Shown: positions 61,556 to 64,000 of the stretch, piece by piece
Numbering within the stretch: position 1 is the stretch's first letter
Layout of the letters: every line of letters begins with the position of its first letter
Assembly (NCBI RefSeq): GCF_965237655.1
Contig: NZ_CBDEGB010000001.1
Span: 62,001-126,000, forward strand
Direction of reading: 5' to 3'
Source of the DNA: Poriferisodalis sp965237655
GTDB lineage: Bacteria; Actinomycetota; Acidimicrobiia; Acidimicrobiales; Poriferisodalaceae
Length of the DNA: 64,000 bases
The notes under the pieces: generated by a model
Seen by the model: only the letters and a program-made list of their open reading frames with translations
Told to the model about the DNA's origin: nothing
The model's database searches: none
Position numbers and translations under genes: made by a program

Positions 61556-62563
61556 TCAGTCCCCGAAGTCGATCCGCAGGTTTGGATCGGCGCCGCTGTC
61601 GAGGGCTGACGGGCCGTCGCTGGCCAGTCGATACCAGGCGGTCGCGGCGATCATCGCTGCGTTGTCAGTGCACATCGCACGGCTGGGCAGGTAAGCGTTG
61701 AGGCCGTCTTCCATGCAGATGTCGAGCGTGCGTTCGCGCAGAGCGCTGTTGGCCGCCACGCCTCCGGCCAGGCAGATGCCCGCGGCACCCACATCGCGAG
61801 CTGCCCGCCGAGCCTTGTGAGTCAGAACGTCGACCACGCAGGCCTGGAACGATGCCGCAACGTCGGCGGTGTCGACCTCCGGGTGCGCTCGCACCCAGTT
61901 GATGACCGCCGTCTTGATACCCGAGAACGAGAACTCGTAGCCGTCGTCCAGCATGGCTCTCGTCAGCGGAACCGCAGTGGGGTCTCCCTCGGTTGCCAAA
62001 CGGTCGATGGCAGGACCGCCCGGATAGCCCAGCCCGAGGTAGCGGGCGACTTTGTCGAAGGCTTCTCCGGCTGCGTCGTCGCGGGTTGCGCCCAGCAGGC
62101 GGTAGCGCCCGTGGCCTTCGAACGTGACCAGCATCGTGTGCCCGCCCGAGACGAGCAGGGTGACGAGCGGGAACTGGACCTCGGCGTCGTGTTCGTCGAG
62201 CAATGCTGCGTACAGGTGCGCCTCGTGGTGATTGATGCCGATGTAGGGGACATCCCACACGAGCGCCAGCGCCTTGGCGGCGGCTACGCCCACGAGCAGG
62301 CTGCCGATGAGGCCGGGGCCGCAGGTGGCCGCCACTGCGTCGATGTCGCTGTCGGCCGCGCCGGCTTCCACCAGCGCTTCGGCCACCACCGGGGTGATGA
62401 GCGCTTCGTGGGCGCGCCCGGCGATCTCGGGCACGACGCCGCCGTAGCGGGCGTGCAGGTCCACCTGGCTGCTGACGATGCTCGAACGCACTTCGCGGCC
62501 ATCGTCGACGACTGCTGCAGCCGTCTCGTCGCAGGACGTCTCGATGCCCAAGATGGTCGTCAT
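61556..62563 (-). CDS. tsaD: tRNA threonylcarbamoyladenosine transferase TsaD
   Basis: With TsaB this transfers threonylcarbamoyl to A37 of ANN-decoding tRNAs. The 335-residue protein has the start ILGIETSCDETAAAVVDDG, the metal-binding GINHHEAHLYAALL, LLVSGGHTMLV, GLGYPGGPAIDRLA and GGVAANSALRERT. The ATG at 62563 overlaps the rimI stop as ATGA. The order tsaB–rimI–tsaD is the usual actinobacterial one. Confidence 0.97.
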   Translation of the reverse strand: MTTILGIETSCDETAAAVVDDGREVRSSIVSSQVDLHARYGGVVPEIAGRAHEALITPVVAEALVEAGAADSDIDAVAATCGPGLIGSLLVGVAAAKALALVWDVPYIGINHHEAHLYAALLDEHDAEVQFPLVTLLVSGGHTMLVTFEGHGRYRLLGATRDDAAGEAFDKVARYLGLGYPGGPAIDRLATEGDPTAVPLTRAMLDDGYEFSFSGIKTAVINWVRAHPEVDTADVAASFQACVVDVLTHKARRAARDVGAAGICLAGGVAANSALRERTLDICMEDGLNAYLPSRAMCTDNAAMIAATAWYRLASDGPSALDSGADPNLRIDFGD

Positions 62564-63270
62564 TGCGGCCCCCTCTCGGCTACACCCAAACCTGTGCCTG
62601 ATGCGCCCTCGGTAAGGCCGAGGGCCGTACTTGATGCGCCCTCGGTAAGGCCGAGGGCCGTACTCGATGCGCCCTCGGTAAGGCCGAGAGCCGTACCGAT
62701 GTCATCGAGGCGGTCGCCGTGCTCTGCGCTGTCGATGTCGTGGCACCACATCACCAAGGCATCCTCACGCCTGCCTTCGGGTCCGTCCCGGTAGTAGTCC
62801 GAGCGCGTTCCGACGGGCGCATAGCCGAACCAGCGGTACAGCCGTTGCGCCGCAGCGTTCGACGCCCGCACCTCCAGCGTCAACGCTTCCAGCCCGTTGA
62901 TGCGGCGGGCTTGTTGATGCAGTTCCAGCAGCAGCCGCGCACCCACGCCGCTGCCCTGGCACTCGGGATGGACGGCCACCGAGGTGATGTGACCCTCGCC
63001 GGCGACGATCATGAAGCCGCCGTAGCCGACGACTCCGGTAGAGCGACCACCCGGTCCGACCGTGGCGGCCACGCGGTACACCCGGTCACCCTCGTGGCGC
63101 AGCTCATCTAGATAGAGCGACATCGACCAGGGTCGCGGGTACACCAACTGGTCGATGCGCCTGATGTCACGCAGGTGCTTGCGGCTCATCGGGCAGATGA
63201 GTACTCGTCGGGCGGCGGCCGGTCCCGCAGCGGCCGGCGCCGGAGCGTTCGGCGCGGAACGGATGCTCAC
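62560..63270 (-). CDS. rimI: Ribosomal-protein-alanine acetyltransferase RimI-like (GNAT), with repeat tail
   Basis: This 236-residue protein has a GNAT core (about 25–180) with ITSVAVHPECQGSGVGARLL as the acetyl-CoA loop, EVRASNAAAQRLYRWFGYAP and the YYRDG end. RimI acetylates the N-terminus of ribosomal protein S18 in E. coli. The N-terminal 25 residues are Ala/Pro-rich; the conserved part begins at MSRKHLRDIRRIDQLVYP, so a start at 63189 is an alternative to GTG 63270. The C-terminal tail is a three-fold ALGLTEGASST repeat not found in the family, produced by a 33-bp tandem repeat. Confidence 0.9.
   Translation of the reverse strand: MSIRSAPNAPAPAAAGPAAARRVLICPMSRKHLRDIRRIDQLVYPRPWSMSLYLDELRHEGDRVYRVAATVGPGGRSTGVVGYGGFMIVAGEGHITSVAVHPECQGSGVGARLLLELHQQARRINGLEALTLEVRASNAAAQRLYRWFGYAPVGTRSDYYRDGPEGRREDALVMWCHDIDSAEHGDRLDDIGTALGLTEGASSTALGLTEGASSTALGLTEGASGTGLGVAERGPQ
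62600..62697. repeat. Three 33-bp hairpin-forming repeats inside the rimI tail
   Basis: Units at 62600–62632, 62633–62665 and 62666–62697 each begin GATGCGCCCTCGGTAAGG and differ at one or two bases. Each can fold as CCTCGG/CCGAGG. In frame they encode an 11-residue repeat. Confidence 0.9.
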
Positions 63271-63959
63271 GACCGCTCCCGCTGCTGCCAGTTGATACGG
63301 GCGTCAGGGGCACGCAGGTACAGCGGCACGATCTCCGACGGGCTGACGAACTCCTCGCGCAGCGCCCGGGCGTGCGCCAGTTCCACCAGCGCGCCGGCAT
63401 TCGGATGGCGCAGGCCTTCCCGGCCGATCTCGGCGCCTCTCACCGCACCGAGCTCGTCCGCGTAGCGCTCGGCCCCATCGCCGACGATCAGGGTCTCCTG
63501 GCCGAGTGCCATCAGTTGTCCTGCAACATCGGCGGGCTGGTCGACTGCCGGAGGACTCAGGAGCTGGATGCCGCCGGGTGCGCGCCGGTAGGTGGCGTAG
63601 AAGATCTCACCCCGGCGGGCGTCCACCGTCGAGACGATCAGCCGATCGCTGAACCGCGCCGGGAACGCGGTGAGGTCGAGACTGGAAACGCCGATCATCG
63701 GGATTCGGCAGGCGTGCGCTATGGCCTTCGCCGTGGCCAGCCCCACCCGCAGGCCGGTGAACAGGCCCGGGCCGATGTCCACCGCCACGAGGCCCAGCTG
63801 GGACAGCTTCATCTGTGCCTGTTCGCACAGGAACTGGATCGCCGGGACGAGCGTCTCTGCGTGACGCCGGTCGCGGGTGGTGTGGAACGAGGCGATGATG
63901 CCCTCGTGCCCGCCGATGGCCACGCCGACCTGGGGCGTCGCAGTCTCGATGCCGAGCAC
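63267..63959 (-). CDS. tsaB: tRNA threonylcarbamoyladenosine biosynthesis protein TsaB
   Basis: This is the non-catalytic partner of TsaD in t6A synthesis. The 230-residue protein starts LGIETATPQVGVAIGGHEG and has the ETLVPAIQFLCEQAQ helix and DIGPGLFTGLRVGLATAKAIA, the signature of TsaB. GTG 63959 is chosen because GAGAGG lies 5 bases upstream and the conserved start follows; the frame remains open to the end of the window. Its stop overlaps the RimI start (GTGA). Confidence 0.95.
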   Translation of the reverse strand: MLGIETATPQVGVAIGGHEGIIASFHTTRDRRHAETLVPAIQFLCEQAQMKLSQLGLVAVDIGPGLFTGLRVGLATAKAIAHACRIPMIGVSSLDLTAFPARFSDRLIVSTVDARRGEIFYATYRRAPGGIQLLSPPAVDQPADVAGQLMALGQETLIVGDGAERYADELGAVRGAEIGREGLRHPNAGALVELAHARALREEFVSPSEIVPLYLRAPDARINWQQRERS

Positions 63960-64000
63960 TAACACCTCTCGACTCCCGAGGGGCTGTGCACGTGCCACGC

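Noticed and set aside
62600..62697. Short CRISPR-like repeats
   Set aside because: The units abut with no spacers and lie inside the rimI reading frame.

Overview
The window is high-GC actinobacterial chromosome. The run tsaB–rimI–tsaD–groES–groEL–guaA with a CIRCE operator, a UPF0182 membrane protein, purN–purH, argJ and an initiator tRNA with encoded CCA all point to Actinomycetota. My best guess is class Acidimicrobiia; this rests on gene order and protein character only, because no rRNA is present.

Region A (1–20.6 kb) is an accessory island ending at the 3' end of an initiator tRNA-fMet gene (20648–20724, minus). It holds: (i) a minus-strand set of a metallophosphoesterase, a small DUF6036-like protein, a 59-residue protein and a DNA-binding protein resembling an antitoxin, the last three overlapping by 1–4 bases; (ii) a divergent plus-strand set of an LRV-repeat protein, a MoxR-type AAA+ ATPase and a VWA protein with a degenerate zincin motif; (iii) an AT-richer two-gene unit (102 and 686 residues) with a lysine-less P-loop-like motif; (iv) a 1369-residue protein with a PD-(D/E)XK-like N-terminus, divergent from an amino DNA methyltransferase; (v) three identical 264-bp tandem repeats next to a divergent tyrosine recombinase that is translationally coupled to a DDE-type transposase-like protein. 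The last group sits against the tRNA and is probably the integration machinery. The most interesting candidates for undescribed systems are (ii), (iii), (iv) and (v).

Region B (20.6–27.2 kb) returns to chromosomal genes: an Xre regulator with a palindromic operator, a parDE-type toxin–antitoxin pair, the UPF0182 protein, and purN–purH for the last steps of IMP synthesis.

Region C (27.2–42.4 kb) is a minus-strand catabolic cluster. It encodes a ribose-type ABC importer (permease, double ATPase, lipoprotein), a PucR regulator, an M19 dipeptidase, a HyuA-type hydantoinase/oxoprolinase subunit, a DUF917 protein, an Asp/Glu/hydantoin racemase, a FAD amine oxidase and a full-length bifunctional PutA. 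Together they suggest uptake and breakdown of a cyclic or D-configured amino-acid derivative that feeds into proline and glutamate.

Region D (42.5–64 kb) is mostly housekeeping: vapBC, malate dehydrogenase, folD, a geranylgeranyl-reductase-family flavoprotein, a flippase-like membrane protein, a GT4 glycosyltransferase, sucCD, a PcrA/UvrD helicase, argJ, a ThDP-dependent decarboxylase/synthase, guaA, groEL/groES under CIRCE control, and tsaD–rimI–tsaB. Several intergenic hairpins, two of which share a common loop sequence, separate these units.
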